Positions 25,878-34,171 of a DNA stretch of 64,000 bases are shown in pieces. How positions within the stretch are numbered: the first letter of the stretch is position 1; each line of letters starts with the position of its first letter. A program made the position numbers and the translations under genes. Origin of the DNA: Pseudomonadales bacterium (GTDB taxonomy: Bacteria > Pseudomonadota > Gammaproteobacteria > Pseudomonadales > Halieaceae); NCBI GenBank assembly GCA_024234675.1, contig JACKNU010000001.1, positions 806,001-870,000 of the forward strand. Reading direction: 5' to 3'. The notes beneath the pieces are model-generated. The model was not told the origin of the DNA, did no database searches, and worked only from the letters and a program-made list of their open reading frames with translations.

Positions 25878-26630
25878 TCAACGCACTTCCACCCGCACCG
25901 GTATCCAGCGATTGAGTATGTACTGCAGGGTGCCATTGGCCTTCATGGTGACCAGGGCGCGGTTGAGTTCGCCGGCCAGCACACCGTCGTCGGGCCGCAC
26001 CGCCCAGGCGAGCATTTCCTCGGTCATCGGCGAATAGAGGCTGATCAAATCGGCGTTATCCCGACCGGTGGCGAGCTGCCAACTGGTGGGCGCATCGTGG
26101 ATATACAGGTCGATTTCATCCTGGCGCAACCCGGCAAAAGCCGCCGCCGAATCCCGGTACGACTTGATCGTGGCCTCGGGGAGTTCGCGCTCGGCAAAGC
26201 CGGCACCGGTGGTCCCGGGTTCGACACCGACCCGCACCCCCGGCTGGAAGATGGACCAGGGCTGGGCGAAGCGCGCCAGCTTGTCCTTGTGTAGGATCGC
26301 CATCTGCCCGACCAGCATATAGGAATCCGTAAAGCTGACCTGCGCGCTGCGCTGGGCAGTGACGCTCATCCCGGACATGATGATATCGATCTCCCGCGCC
26401 AGAAGAGCCGGAATGAGTTTCTCAAAGGGCATATCGACCAACTGTATCCTGCGACCGATGATCTCTCCCACTGCCCGGGCATTATCGGCCTCTATCCCGA
26501 CGATCTGGCCCTCCTGCTTGAAGGCCAGCGGCGGGTAATCCGCACTCATTCCCACTCGCAGTACATCCGCGGCCATGGACCAGGAACAGCTGAGCATCAG
26601 CACTAATCCGATGAGGTAGTTTCTGGCCAT
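25878..26630 (-). CDS. Periplasmic amino-acid-type (family 3) solute-binding protein
   Basis: This 250-residue protein has a Sec signal peptide (cleavage about residue 20, after SMAA). Its mature part is typical of the SBP_bac_3 family: VLRVGMSADYPPLAFKQEGQIVGIEADNARAV, DIIMSGMSVTAQRSAQVSFTDSYM and the hinge VGVEPGTTGAGFAER. Such proteins bind amino acids or related small ligands for ABC importers, or act as sensor domains. No permease or ATPase gene is adjacent, so it is an orphan here and may act with a distant transporter or as a secreted enzyme-like relative (for example cyclohexadienyl dehydratase-type). Confidence 0.9.
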   Translation of the reverse strand: MARNYLIGLVLMLSCSWSMAADVLRVGMSADYPPLAFKQEGQIVGIEADNARAVGEIIGRRIQLVDMPFEKLIPALLAREIDIIMSGMSVTAQRSAQVSFTDSYMLVGQMAILHKDKLARFAQPWSIFQPGVRVGVEPGTTGAGFAERELPEATIKSYRDSAAAFAGLRQDEIDLYIHDAPTSWQLATGRDNADLISLYSPMTEEMLAWAVRPDDGVLAGELNRALVTMKANGTLQYILNRWIPVRVEVR

Positions 26631-26790
26631 ATGGTGGTCTATCTCCCTGCGATCAAAAGCCTGGCCGCTGCACCTGGGAAGCCAGTGCCGGGCAGTAAAC
26701 GAAGCGCCTGAGTGTAAGGTTTCGCCGGGGCAATGGAAACCCCCGCGAGCGCGCCGGGCCGGCGGCCATCGCTGCGGGCGCCGGTATTCA

Positions 26791-26799
26791 TGCTATGAT
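26791..26799 (+). promoter_or_regulatory. Extended -10 promoter element upstream of the yrbL-like gene
   Basis: TGCTATGAT carries TGn followed by TATGAT (26794-26799), an extended -10 element 61 bp before the ATG at 26860. No good -35 is seen at 17 bp, which fits an extended -10 promoter. Confidence 0.4.
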
Positions 26800-26859
26800 G
26801 CCGTCAATACGCAGGACCGCCCGCCGGTCGCAACCCCAGGCGAATACCAGCATCTAACA

Positions 26860-27471
26860 ATGATCGAAATTGATACCCACGCACTGATCGGCAAGGGCCT
26901 GCATCGCGAGTGCTACGTCCATCCGGACGATCCGGCGCGCTGCGTCAAAGTGGTGGTAGCGGGAACCATCGACGAGAACCACCGCGAGGCCGCCTACTAC
27001 GGACAGTTGGCCCAGCGCGGCATTTCCTGGGAAATGCTGCCCAGGTTCCATGGCCTGGAGCAAACCACCCTGGGTGAGGGCGCGATCTTCGACCTGGTAA
27101 GGGATCACGACGGGCCTGTCTCCCACACCCTGGCTCACTATCTGGTATCGAGGCAATTGACCGAACAGCATGCGGCCGCGCTGCAGACGGCACTGGCGAA
27201 CCTGAAAGGCTACCTGCTGGAAAACCGCATCATCACCATGACCCTGAAACCCAAGAACATCCTGTTCCAGCAGTACACCGCCGATGATGGCAGGCTGGTG
27301 ATCGTCGACAATATTGGCAACTCGGACTTCATCCCCCTGGCCAACCACAGCAAGTGGCTGGCCCAGTGGAAAATAAAACGCAAATGGCGACGCTTCGAAC
27401 ACGACCTGCGCAGCGCCTACCGCAACAACCCCGCGGTCGGGAAACTACTGGGCCACCACGGGCCGGCCTGA
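26860..27471 (+). CDS. yrbL: YrbL-family protein kinase-like protein
   Basis: This 203-residue protein resembles the PhoP-regulated YrbL family, which has a reduced protein-kinase-like fold. Visible features: a glycine loop-like LIGKGLHRECYVHPDDPARCVKVV with a lysine, EAAYYGQLAQRGISW, then ENRIITMTLKPKNILFQ, corresponding to the catalytic loop, and LVIVDNIGNSDFIPL in the metal-binding (DFG-like) position. A basic C-terminal segment (WKIKRKWRRFEHDLR) follows. The function of the family is unknown. Convergent with the DUF4124 gene. Confidence 0.85.
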   Translation: MIEIDTHALIGKGLHRECYVHPDDPARCVKVVVAGTIDENHREAAYYGQLAQRGISWEMLPRFHGLEQTTLGEGAIFDLVRDHDGPVSHTLAHYLVSRQLTEQHAAALQTALANLKGYLLENRIITMTLKPKNILFQQYTADDGRLVIVDNIGNSDFIPLANHSKWLAQWKIKRKWRRFEHDLRSAYRNNPAVGKLLGHHGPA

Positions 27472-27498
27472 GCGCCGGGCACTGCCAACCGGCGACTC

Positions 27499-28014
27499 CT
27501 AGCGACGCAGGCCCCCTGAGTGAACCGCGCCCCCCTCGCCGGGATGCATCACACCCTCGGCGTTTTCGGGGTGCATAACCTGCTCGGTAGACTCTGGATG
27601 CATAACCGCCGCGTCGCCCGCGGCCTCGTCCCGGGCCTCGCCGCCTAGCTCGTGGGGCAGGCGGTTGTCCACCCGGGCCGCGTCCTCCCGGCGCTGCAGT
27701 CTCGGGTCGTCCTCATCGTCGCCACCATAATAGATATAGCCGGGCTGTAACGCTTCACCGCTGGCTTCGCCGGCCATCCGACCCTCTCCCGCTGCCGCTG
27801 GCATCGACTCCTGATCGGCCGCCGGGGGCATTGCCGGTTCCTGCACCGGGTCGACCACATTGGTAGCGGGCAGGTCCACGACCTCAGCGCCGGAACTGGG
27901 TGTATCGCTGAACTCGGTTACTCCCTCGGCGTCCTTGCTTTCATAGATCTGCGCATTGGCAGTACCCACGGCCAACGCGAAAATACCTGCGAGAATTGCT
28001 TTGGATGGTTTCAT
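27499..28014 (-). CDS. Secreted DUF4124-domain protein with C-terminal MHP repeats
   Basis: The start is set at ATG 28014 (MKPSKAILAGIFALAVGTANA), giving a signal peptide cleaved after residue 21. A short DUF4124 domain follows (QIYESKDAEGVTEFSDTPSSGAE), a beta-rich module of periplasmic proteins with poorly known function. The rest is low-complexity: acidic and alanine-rich, with YIYYGGDDEDDPRL. It ends in three imperfect 9-residue repeats VMHPESTEQ / VMHPENAEG / VMHPGEGG. Met/His-rich tails like this can bind copper or other metals; this is inference. The gene diverges from the DUF3313 gene. Confidence 0.75.
   Translation of the reverse strand: MKPSKAILAGIFALAVGTANAQIYESKDAEGVTEFSDTPSSGAEVVDLPATNVVDPVQEPAMPPAADQESMPAAAGEGRMAGEASGEALQPGYIYYGGDDEDDPRLQRREDAARVDNRLPHELGGEARDEAAGDAAVMHPESTEQVMHPENAEGVMHPGEGGAVHSGGLRR
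27541..27607 (-). repeat. Tandem coding repeat for the VMHP motif
   Basis: Three imperfect 27-bp units, each containing a variant of GG(G/A)TGCAT(A/C)AC, encode the repeated VMHP motif at the end of the DUF4124 protein. In-frame repeat units of this type can change in copy number by slippage. Confidence 0.6.
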
Positions 28015-28206
28015 TATCACGCCCCTGTGCGGTTGCTTGCCGCCTGATAATAACCTTAAACATGCCATGGCAACAGGGATTCCAGCTGAATCTGCACTTG
28101 CCTTAACAGGTATAGTGATCCACACTTTTTCGGCTTAATTTCTTGACAGGACCGGCTTGCAGATTGACTGCCCGTTCCGGCCCGCCAGCAACCGGGAGAG
28201 CAATCG

Positions 28207-28899
28207 ATGAACATCAAACACCTTGCAAGATCATTTGTCGCCATACTGACACTGAGCCTGGCGAGCGGGGCCTCCGCCGACAGTTCCCTGCCGGAGGTCA
28301 CCCATGACGGGCTGCACCTGGTAAAGCACACCAAGATGCGGGCCGTGTGGATGGCACCCGGTGCCAACCTGGATGAATACAGCGAGGTCGCCCTGCTGGC
28401 CTGCTATGTCGCCTTCAACAAGAACTGGCAGCGCAACTACAACGAAGAAACCATCCAACTGGAAAATATGATCACCGACCAGGATATGAAAAAGATCCGC
28501 GATGACCTGGCCAAGGAGTTCAACAAGATTTTCACCGAAGTGTTGACCAAGGCCGGCCACAAAATGGTCACCACCGGCGGCTCCGGCGTGCTGATCGTGC
28601 GCCCGGCTATCATCAACCTGGAAGTCACCGCGCCCGATACCATGGCGCCGGAGATGGAGCAGAGCTTCGCCGCCAACGCGGGACAAATGACCCTGTACAT
28701 GGAACTGTACGATGGCAAAACCGGCGCCATCATCGCCCGCGTGATCGACCCCGAGGCCCTGGGCGATGACTTCTGGCAGGTGCGCAACAGCGTGACCAAC
28801 CAGGCCGATGCCGATCGCGTGCTGCGTCGCTGGGCGACACTGCTGAGCGACCACCTGGCCACCATCAAGGCGGCCGGTGCGACTCCCGCTTCCAGCTGA
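28207..28899 (+). CDS. DUF3313-like exported protein
   Basis: This 230-residue protein has a Sec signal peptide (MNIKHLARSF...SLASGASA, cleavage about residue 24). Pattern features of the DUF3313 family: DGLHLVKHTKMRAVWMAPGANLDEYSEVAL near the mature N-terminus, a long central region TDQDMKKIRDDLAKEFNKIF, and a strand-rich end with GQMTLYMELYDGKTGAIIARVIDPEA. The family is made of envelope proteins of unknown function. No lipobox cysteine is seen at the cleavage site. Start ATG 28207 lies after GGGAGAGCAATCG. Confidence 0.7.
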   Translation: MNIKHLARSFVAILTLSLASGASADSSLPEVTHDGLHLVKHTKMRAVWMAPGANLDEYSEVALLACYVAFNKNWQRNYNEETIQLENMITDQDMKKIRDDLAKEFNKIFTEVLTKAGHKMVTTGGSGVLIVRPAIINLEVTAPDTMAPEMEQSFAANAGQMTLYMELYDGKTGAIIARVIDPEALGDDFWQVRNSVTNQADADRVLRRWATLLSDHLATIKAAGATPASS

Positions 28900-28913
28900 C
28901 CACTGTTCGGTCC

Positions 28914-28941
28914 TGCAAAAATACCGATGCAAAAATACCGA
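28914..28941. repeat. Perfect 14-bp tandem direct repeat upstream of cspA
   Basis: TGCAAAAATACCGA occurs twice head to tail (28914-28927 and 28928-28941), ending at the edge of the cspA -35 region. Its placement just upstream of a strong promoter suggests a regulator-binding tandem site or an UP-like element. Confidence 0.7.
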
Positions 28942-28961
28942 TTGACAGGACCGTCAATCGG
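28938..28961. repeat. Inverted repeat overlapping the cspA -35 element
   Basis: CCGATTGAC (28938-28946) and GTCAATCGG (28953-28961) form a perfect 9-bp inverted repeat with a 6-nt centre. The -35 hexamer TTGACA lies inside the left arm, so a dimeric protein bound here would block RNA polymerase. Confidence 0.65.
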
Positions 28962-28969
28962 TATATAGT
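28942..28969 (+). promoter_or_regulatory. Strong sigma-70 promoter of cspA
   Basis: A perfect -35 TTGACA (28942-28947) is followed after 16 bp by TATAGT (28964-28969). Transcription would start near 28976. Confidence 0.75.
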
Positions 28970-28975
28970 GGCGCC

Positions 28976-29125
28976 AGCTTGAAAGAAAGACTGTTATTTA
29001 TTTTCCCCATTTCGAAGTTCCGCTGTAATACCTCGTCCTGTTGTCTGTAAATAAGAAGCCCGCTTTCCAGCGCCTTTGCCTTTTTTGGAAGGCTTACTTT
29101 TATTTGGAAATATAGGATCTAGCAA
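28976..29125 (+). promoter_or_regulatory. Long 5' leader of the cold-shock gene
   Basis: About 150 nt separate the predicted transcript start from the cspA ATG, and the stretch is AT- and T-rich compared with its surroundings. Long structured leaders act as RNA thermosensors in E. coli cspA. Here a similar role is inferred from length and position only; I see no clear cold-box match. Confidence 0.45.
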
Positions 29126-29335
29126 ATGTCTAACACTGTTACCGGTACTGTGAAGTGGTTCAATGAATCAAAAGGTTTTGGTTTTATTGAGCAGGAAAAC
29201 GGCCCCGATGTTTTCGCCCACTTCAGCGCCATCGTCGGCAGCGGCTTCAAGACCCTGGCTGAAGGCCAGCGCGTGGAATTCACTGTCACTGCGGGCCAGA
29301 AAGGCCCCCAGGCAGAAAATATCGTCGCAATCTAG
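29126..29335 (+). CDS. cspA: CspA-family cold-shock protein
   Basis: This 69-residue single-domain nucleic-acid chaperone has RNP1 (KGFGFIEQ) and RNP2 (DVFAHFS) in the standard beta-barrel. The N-terminus TGTVKWFNESKGFGFI is diagnostic. Codon usage is more AT-rich and uniform (aaa, gtt, ggt) than in neighbours, as expected for a highly expressed gene. It has its own promoter (28942-28969), a long leader and an intrinsic terminator (29393-29421), so it is monocistronic. Whether it is cold-induced cannot be told from sequence. Confidence 0.97.
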   Translation: MSNTVTGTVKWFNESKGFGFIEQENGPDVFAHFSAIVGSGFKTLAEGQRVEFTVTAGQKGPQAENIVAI

Positions 29336-29387
29336 AGCTTCCTGACGGCGGCTGGCCCCAGGGCCAGGCGCTGCTCGCGAAGCAATG

Positions 29388-29421
29388 AAAAAGCCGACAC
29401 CCCAGGTGTCGGCTTTTTTTT
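29388..29421. terminator. Bidirectional intrinsic terminator between cspA and the quinohaemoprotein gene
   Basis: GCCGACACC (29393-29401) pairs with GGTGTCGGC (29405-29413) over a 3-nt loop. It is followed by eight T on the plus strand and preceded by a run of A, so it can end transcription from both sides. It serves cspA and the convergent dehydrogenase gene. Confidence 0.9.
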
Positions 29422-29429
29422 GGCTGGAT

Positions 29430-31601
29430 TTATCCCGCCGGCGGCGGCTCGACCACTGCCTCGACTTCCAACTCGACAGCTTCCGGGGCCGACTCGGCCA
29501 GCGTGAAGTGCGCCCGCTCTATCACGTAGTGATGGATATTATCCGCCTGCTCCTGGGTCAACTCACCGCCAAAACCCACCATACCGTTCTGCCAGTGCAT
29601 GCCACCCAGCACGATGGCGTCCCACATTGCGTGTTTCTCAGGCGTCAGGGCGCGCAGGTCGGGGGTGACCCCGCCGCTCACCGCACCATCACCATGACAC
29701 TGTGAGCAGAAAGTCGAATAATATTTGAAGCCCTCGGCCACCTGTTCCGCCGCAGCCTGCAGGGGCGGCGGATCGATCACCAGGGGCGTATCGACCGCGG
29801 GCGGAAGCACGGCCTTTCCGCCCAGCTTGAAGACCAACAGGCGACTGCGATTGGGGATAGGCCCCGTCTTCAGTGACTCGCCACCGGACAGCGCCAGCAC
29901 ACCACCCCAGCCCGCGACCACTGCTACATACTGGGTGCCATCAATGCGGAACGTCACGGGCGGCGCCACGATACCGGTCTGGGCGTCGAAGGACCAAAGC
30001 TGTTCCCCGGTATCGGCCCGGTAGGCGACCAACTGGCCACTGCCATTGCCCTGGAATACCAGATTTCCCGCCGTGGACAGAATCCCGCCATTCCAGGGAC
30101 CGGTGTGCTCCACGCGCCAGCGTGGCTCAGCCCTGACCGGATCCCAGGCAACCATGGCGCCTTTCACCATGGCCAGTATCTGCTCCTTGAGCACTGGGTC
30201 ATCGGGCAGTGCGCCGGCACGCATATCGGTACCGGTATTCCAGTATCCCGGCCGGTACTGGAACTCCTCAGTGGCATCATATACCCAGGGCGTATCCTGG
30301 GTCGGAATGTAGACCAGGCCGGTATCCGGGTTGTAGCTCATGGGATGCCAGTTGTGTCCGCCTATCGGGCCCGGCAGTTGCAATGCCGTGGGCTTGCCTT
30401 CGTAGCGAACGCCCTCGACCTCTACGGGTCGCCCGGTCTCCATATCCACCCCGGTAGCCCAGGTGACCGTGGCGTAGGGCTCTGCGGACAACAGTTCCCC
30501 CGTCTGCCGGTCCAGGACGTAAAAGAAACCGTTCTTGGGCGCCTGCATGATGACCTTGCGCGTTTTGCCACCGAGTTCCAACTCAGCCAGGATCATGTGC
30601 TGGGTGGCAGTATAGTCCCAGGTTTCCCCGGGAGTGGTCTGGTAGTGCCACACATAACTACCATCGTCCGGCCTGAGGGCGACAATAGAGGACAGAAACA
30701 GGTTATCGCCGCCATCCGGGCTGCGAATCTGCCGGTTCCAGGGCGCGCCGTTGCCAACCCCGATATACAGGAGATCGAGTTCCGGGTCGTATGCCATGGA
30801 GTCCCAGACAGTGCCGCCCCCGCCAACTACCCACCACTCACCGCCCCCCCAGGTCTCGGCGGCCCGTTTGAGAGCCTCACTTTCGAAACCGTCAGCCGGA
30901 TTGCCGGGCACCGTGTAAAAGCGCCAGGCCATCTCGCCGTCATCCAGGTTATAGGCGCTGACATAACCGCGCACCCCGTACTCGCCGCCGCCATTGCCGA
31001 TGAGCACCTTGTCCTTGACGATGCGCGGCGCGCCGGTAATGGTGTAGGGCCGCTCGGGATCGGTGGTCTGCACCTCCCAACGCACCGAGCCATCCGCCGC
31101 ATTCAGGCTGACCAGGCGACCGTCGAAGGTACCAAAATACAGGCGCCCCTTGTCATAGGCGACCCCGCGATTAACGACGTCGCAGCAGCCGTGCACCGCC
31201 CAGTTGCGCGGCACCTCGGGATCGAAAAACCACAGCAACTCTCCCGTGCGGGCGTCGTTGGCGTACACCATGCTCCAGGAGCCGCTGGTATAAATAACGC
31301 CGTCGATGACCAGCGGGGTCGCTTCCATACCCCGCGCGGTGGGGTAATCGAAATACCAGGCCAGCCCCAGTTTCGCGATATTACCCGCGTTGATATCGGC
31401 CAGCGGGCTGAAGCGCCCCTCTGCGGGGGTGAGACCGTACATGGGCCATTCTACATCGGGGGCCACCTCCGGGGCGGTGACCTCCTCCACCACGGCAACG
31501 GATTCTGCCGGCGCCGGCCCCTGCTGCTGTTTCGAACAACCCGCGATGAGGGCTATACATATGGCGCCAAGGGCAAACAGGGATTTGAATCTATGGGTCA
31601 C
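29430..31601 (-). CDS. PQQ-dependent quinohaemoprotein dehydrogenase, lipoprotein, with cytochrome c domain
   Basis: This periplasmic quinohaemoprotein (alcohol-dehydrogenase type) has an eight-bladed propeller and a C-terminal cytochrome c. The vicinal disulfide Cys139-Cys140 (VHGCCDVVNRG), which contacts PQQ, and W-docking motifs are present; GETWDYTATQ holds a likely catalytic Asp. The haem motif is CSQCH (residues 632-636), with an axial Met likely in QNGMVGFGGEL. The start is set at GTG 31601, which gives a signal peptide ending ALIAGC (Cys22 lipobox), so it is anchored, unlike most relatives. Electrons would pass PQQ to haem to the respiratory chain. No pqq biosynthesis genes are nearby. 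Substrate unknown. Confidence 0.92.
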   Translation of the reverse strand: MTHRFKSLFALGAICIALIAGCSKQQQGPAPAESVAVVEEVTAPEVAPDVEWPMYGLTPAEGRFSPLADINAGNIAKLGLAWYFDYPTARGMEATPLVIDGVIYTSGSWSMVYANDARTGELLWFFDPEVPRNWAVHGCCDVVNRGVAYDKGRLYFGTFDGRLVSLNAADGSVRWEVQTTDPERPYTITGAPRIVKDKVLIGNGGGEYGVRGYVSAYNLDDGEMAWRFYTVPGNPADGFESEALKRAAETWGGGEWWVVGGGGTVWDSMAYDPELDLLYIGVGNGAPWNRQIRSPDGGDNLFLSSIVALRPDDGSYVWHYQTTPGETWDYTATQHMILAELELGGKTRKVIMQAPKNGFFYVLDRQTGELLSAEPYATVTWATGVDMETGRPVEVEGVRYEGKPTALQLPGPIGGHNWHPMSYNPDTGLVYIPTQDTPWVYDATEEFQYRPGYWNTGTDMRAGALPDDPVLKEQILAMVKGAMVAWDPVRAEPRWRVEHTGPWNGGILSTAGNLVFQGNGSGQLVAYRADTGEQLWSFDAQTGIVAPPVTFRIDGTQYVAVVAGWGGVLALSGGESLKTGPIPNRSRLLVFKLGGKAVLPPAVDTPLVIDPPPLQAAAEQVAEGFKYYSTFCSQCHGDGAVSGGVTPDLRALTPEKHAMWDAIVLGGMHWQNGMVGFGGELTQEQADNIHHYVIERAHFTLAESAPEAVELEVEAVVEPPPAG

Positions 31602-31784
31602 GACGGCGTTCCTGAAAATAATTATTGGGATAGAAGCCATATTAGCCAAGCCGGGGACAATAACAACAGCAGCGACACATGCAACGCCCGGTCCAGTGAC
31701 TGTCCAGGTCGAAAAGCCACGCTTGTATCCCCGCCCGACGCAATGGCATAGTCTCACCCAATTTGATCCTGTTGGAGCTTTCCG

Positions 31785-32156
31785 ATGTCGAAAACCCTAT
31801 CACTGGCGCTGGCGGCAGCCCTGTGCGCGACCCTGCTGGCGGGTTGCGCCCAGTACGAGAACCGCCGCGGGGTGGAAGTAACCTGGGAAGCGAAGGTCAC
31901 CAGCCAACTGCAGCCCGGCCAGAGCAGCCGCAAGGACGTGCTAGCCCTGCTGGGACCGCCCTCACAGGTGATCTCCCTGGAAGAGGAGACCGTGCTGTAC
32001 TACCTGTTCGAGAAGTCCCAGGGCAATGGCCTGATCCTGATCCTGTACAACCGCATGCAGATTGACACCCACTTCGACCGGGCGATCTTTTTCTTCGATG
32101 ACCAGGACATCCTCACCGACTACTCGACGCACATCTATGAGCCTGACAAGGGCTGA
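31785..32156 (+). CDS. Small SmpA/BamE-like lipoprotein
   Basis: This 123-residue lipoprotein has a signal peptide ending TLLAGC. The mature part resembles the SmpA/OmlA fold: LQPGQSSRKDVLALLGPPSQV then EETVLYYLFE, a helix-turn followed by strands. BamE-like domains occur in many outer-membrane-associated lipoproteins; the gene is not the canonical bamE. It overlaps the next lipoprotein gene by 20 bp and diverges from the PQQ dehydrogenase gene. Confidence 0.8.
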   Translation: MSKTLSLALAAALCATLLAGCAQYENRRGVEVTWEAKVTSQLQPGQSSRKDVLALLGPPSQVISLEEETVLYYLFEKSQGNGLILILYNRMQIDTHFDRAIFFFDDQDILTDYSTHIYEPDKG

Positions 32157-32742
32157 CACATTGCGCCTGGCCGGCCTGCTGCTGGGATTGATGCTACTGG
32201 GCGGCTGCACCCAGTGGCGCTACGACCTGGGCACGCCAATTTTGCCGGACCAGCTATCGGAAGCTGCCGCGGGCATGCCCCTGGGGGAGGTGCTGGCCAG
32301 CCTGGGGCCTCCCCACCGCGTCTCGGCCACCACCGATGGCTTCGTGCTGGCATGGGAGTTCTGGAAAATACGCGAGGACACCATCGGCCTGAGCCTGGGA
32401 GCCCTGGGTACCGACCTGCTGTCAGTGGACTGGGGCAAGGCGCGGGTTAGCGGTGATTTCCTGATCGCCTTCTTCGATCACCAGCATCGGCTTACCGCCA
32501 GCGCCTTTTCCCAGTGGCAGGGGGATGCCGGCGGCGGCCGGGCCATTCAGCCCATGATCGGTTTGGTGTCCCTGGTGGACGTCGAGGACCTGGTAGACGA
32601 ACTCCCCCATCACGACTGGGGCGCCGGCCTGCTGGAACCCCTGCCCGTCGCCGTCAACAGCGATTCCCGCCCGGACACCGGCCAGAACGGCATTCAGCGC
32701 CGGGGCACCCCGGTGGGTATCGGTCAGCAGAGCCTGGAATAA
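32137..32742 (+). CDS. Second SmpA-like lipoprotein
   Basis: The start is set at ATG 32137 (SLTRADTLRLAGLLLGLMLLGGC), a lipoprotein signal with the lipidated Cys at about residue 24. Near the N-terminus of the mature part GMPLGEVLASLGPPHRV matches the same helix-plus-LGPP motif as in the preceding lipoprotein, so the two are probably distant paralogues. The C-terminal half is unlike known domains and rich in Asp/Gly. The 20-bp overlap with the upstream gene suggests coupled translation and related work at the outer membrane. Confidence 0.78.
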   Translation: MSLTRADTLRLAGLLLGLMLLGGCTQWRYDLGTPILPDQLSEAAAGMPLGEVLASLGPPHRVSATTDGFVLAWEFWKIREDTIGLSLGALGTDLLSVDWGKARVSGDFLIAFFDHQHRLTASAFSQWQGDAGGGRAIQPMIGLVSLVDVEDLVDELPHHDWGAGLLEPLPVAVNSDSRPDTGQNGIQRRGTPVGIGQQSLE

Positions 32743-32766
32743 GGCCGCCGGGCGGGATGACGACAG

Positions 32767-33996
32767 TCAGATCTTCAGTTGCAGGGTCAGCCAGACCTTG
32801 TTGGTATCGGTGTAAACATCGCCGTCGGCATTGAAAAGCGCTGCTTTCAACTGCGTGCTGAAATACTCATTAACGGGCCAGCTGGCCGCCAGGTCGAGTT
32901 CGTCGCCGAAATCCTCGCTGGAACTCTCGGCCTGGAAATCGTGGTACACCGCCTCCAGCTTGACCGGCCCCAGCGCGCCGCTCACGCCGAAATACATATC
33001 CTCGACACCGTCACCGGGTGTACTCAGGAACTTGTCTGCCCAGCCCTGGAACTTGTGCAGCGTAGCCAGCGGCGTGGCAAAACCGACGCCATTGTCCGAG
33101 GCCAGCACCTCGTAGCCGCCCTTGAGCCCGATGCCGGCCAGCGTACCGCCCACCTCGGCCAGATAGTAATCGGCAGTGTAATTCAGCTCACTGTCGCCCG
33201 CCTCAGACTGGCTGGCATAGGCCGCCCGCACATCCAGCATGGCAATCCTGCCCACGTACTCCAGGCCGTAGGAATCGCTGGAGTTGTTGACCGTTTTCGG
33301 CGCGGGGTAACTGTGCTGTGAATCCACCTCGATAAAGTAACCAAAGACCCCGATGTTGTGGCCCTCGGCGACCTTCCAGTCTACATACACGAAGTTGTTA
33401 TCCCCTGACCACTCCGCCGGATTGGTACCGTCGTCCGGACCAAATACGCGGTGTACGCGGTAGGCGTAGCTGTAATCGACATTGACACTGTCGAGCATCT
33501 GCCAGTTACCGCGAAAGCCGTCGAAGCTCTGCTCATTCTGGCGCCAGGCCACGCCGCCGACAAAGCGCTGGTTGCTGTAGTTGATGCGCTGGCGCCCATA
33601 GATGCCATTGGCGGTGTCCATGGTGTATTTCAGGTAAGCCTGGTTGACCTCGGTGCCCTTGGGGTCCGCGACCACCGGGTACTGGGTCTTGCCGTTTTCC
33701 GTGGAATTGTAGTCGTCTGGGCCGACCACGCTGACATTGTCGAACTCGACCAGCCCGGTGAAACCGTGATAGGAGCCGGTGCTCAACCCCAGGCGCGAGC
33801 GCAGCGTGGATGCTGCCGCATCCTTGCTGATGCCGTCCTGGTCCACGCCCTCGTAGCGGTAGCGAAAATCCAGGTACACATCGCCGCCCTTGACGGCGTC
33901 GACAAAGCTTTTGAATTCGTCATCGGCCCAGCTCAGAGGGCTACCAACCAGTAACAGGCTAGCTGCTACCCCGCTTAATTTGCTCATATGTGTCAT
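32767..33996 (-). CDS. Outer-membrane beta-barrel porin
   Basis: This 409-residue protein has a signal peptide (cleavage after SWA, about residue 25). Alternating-hydrophobic strands throughout include VYLDFRYRYEGVD, FTGLVEFDNVSVVG, NQAYLKYTMDTANGIYGRQRINYSNQRF and the terminal VWLTLQLKI. The pattern R-Q-R-I-N-Y-x-N-Q-R-F-V-G-G-V-A-W-R is seen in alginate-export/phosphate-type 16- to 18-strand porins. The acidic patches suggest cation or solute selectivity, which is inference. The start ATG has GGAG 7 bp upstream. An FNR/ANR-like box lies 176 bp upstream. Confidence 0.85.
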   Translation of the reverse strand: MTHMSKLSGVAASLLLVGSPLSWADDEFKSFVDAVKGGDVYLDFRYRYEGVDQDGISKDAAASTLRSRLGLSTGSYHGFTGLVEFDNVSVVGPDDYNSTENGKTQYPVVADPKGTEVNQAYLKYTMDTANGIYGRQRINYSNQRFVGGVAWRQNEQSFDGFRGNWQMLDSVNVDYSYAYRVHRVFGPDDGTNPAEWSGDNNFVYVDWKVAEGHNIGVFGYFIEVDSQHSYPAPKTVNNSSDSYGLEYVGRIAMLDVRAAYASQSEAGDSELNYTADYYLAEVGGTLAGIGLKGGYEVLASDNGVGFATPLATLHKFQGWADKFLSTPGDGVEDMYFGVSGALGPVKLEAVYHDFQAESSSEDFGDELDLAASWPVNEYFSTQLKAALFNADGDVYTDTNKVWLTLQLKI

Positions 33997-34144
33997 GTCT
34001 CAGCTCCTTAATACCTGTGAGCGCATGCCGGCCTCTCGGCCCTCTACCCAGCGGTCAGGCCCTGCCACCCACTTCGCGGTGCGCACGGGCCACCCAGGCT
34101 ATTGGAGATCGGGGATAAACCGCTCCGCCGACATGGCATGACGC

Positions 34145-34150
34145 AACATA
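34145..34150 (-). promoter_or_regulatory. Candidate -10 element for the porin promoter
   Basis: On the minus strand TATGTT (4/6 to the sigma-70 -10 consensus) gives a transcript start near 34138. That position is about 40.5 bp from the centre of the FNR-like box, the class II activation geometry. Confidence 0.4.
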
Positions 34151-34171
34151 CGCCCCTGCGGGCTGCATGGC

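Noticed and set aside
27541..27607. Repeat cluster resembling a CRISPR-like array
   Set aside because: Units are in-frame coding repeats (VMHP) of a secreted protein, with no spacers and no cas genes.
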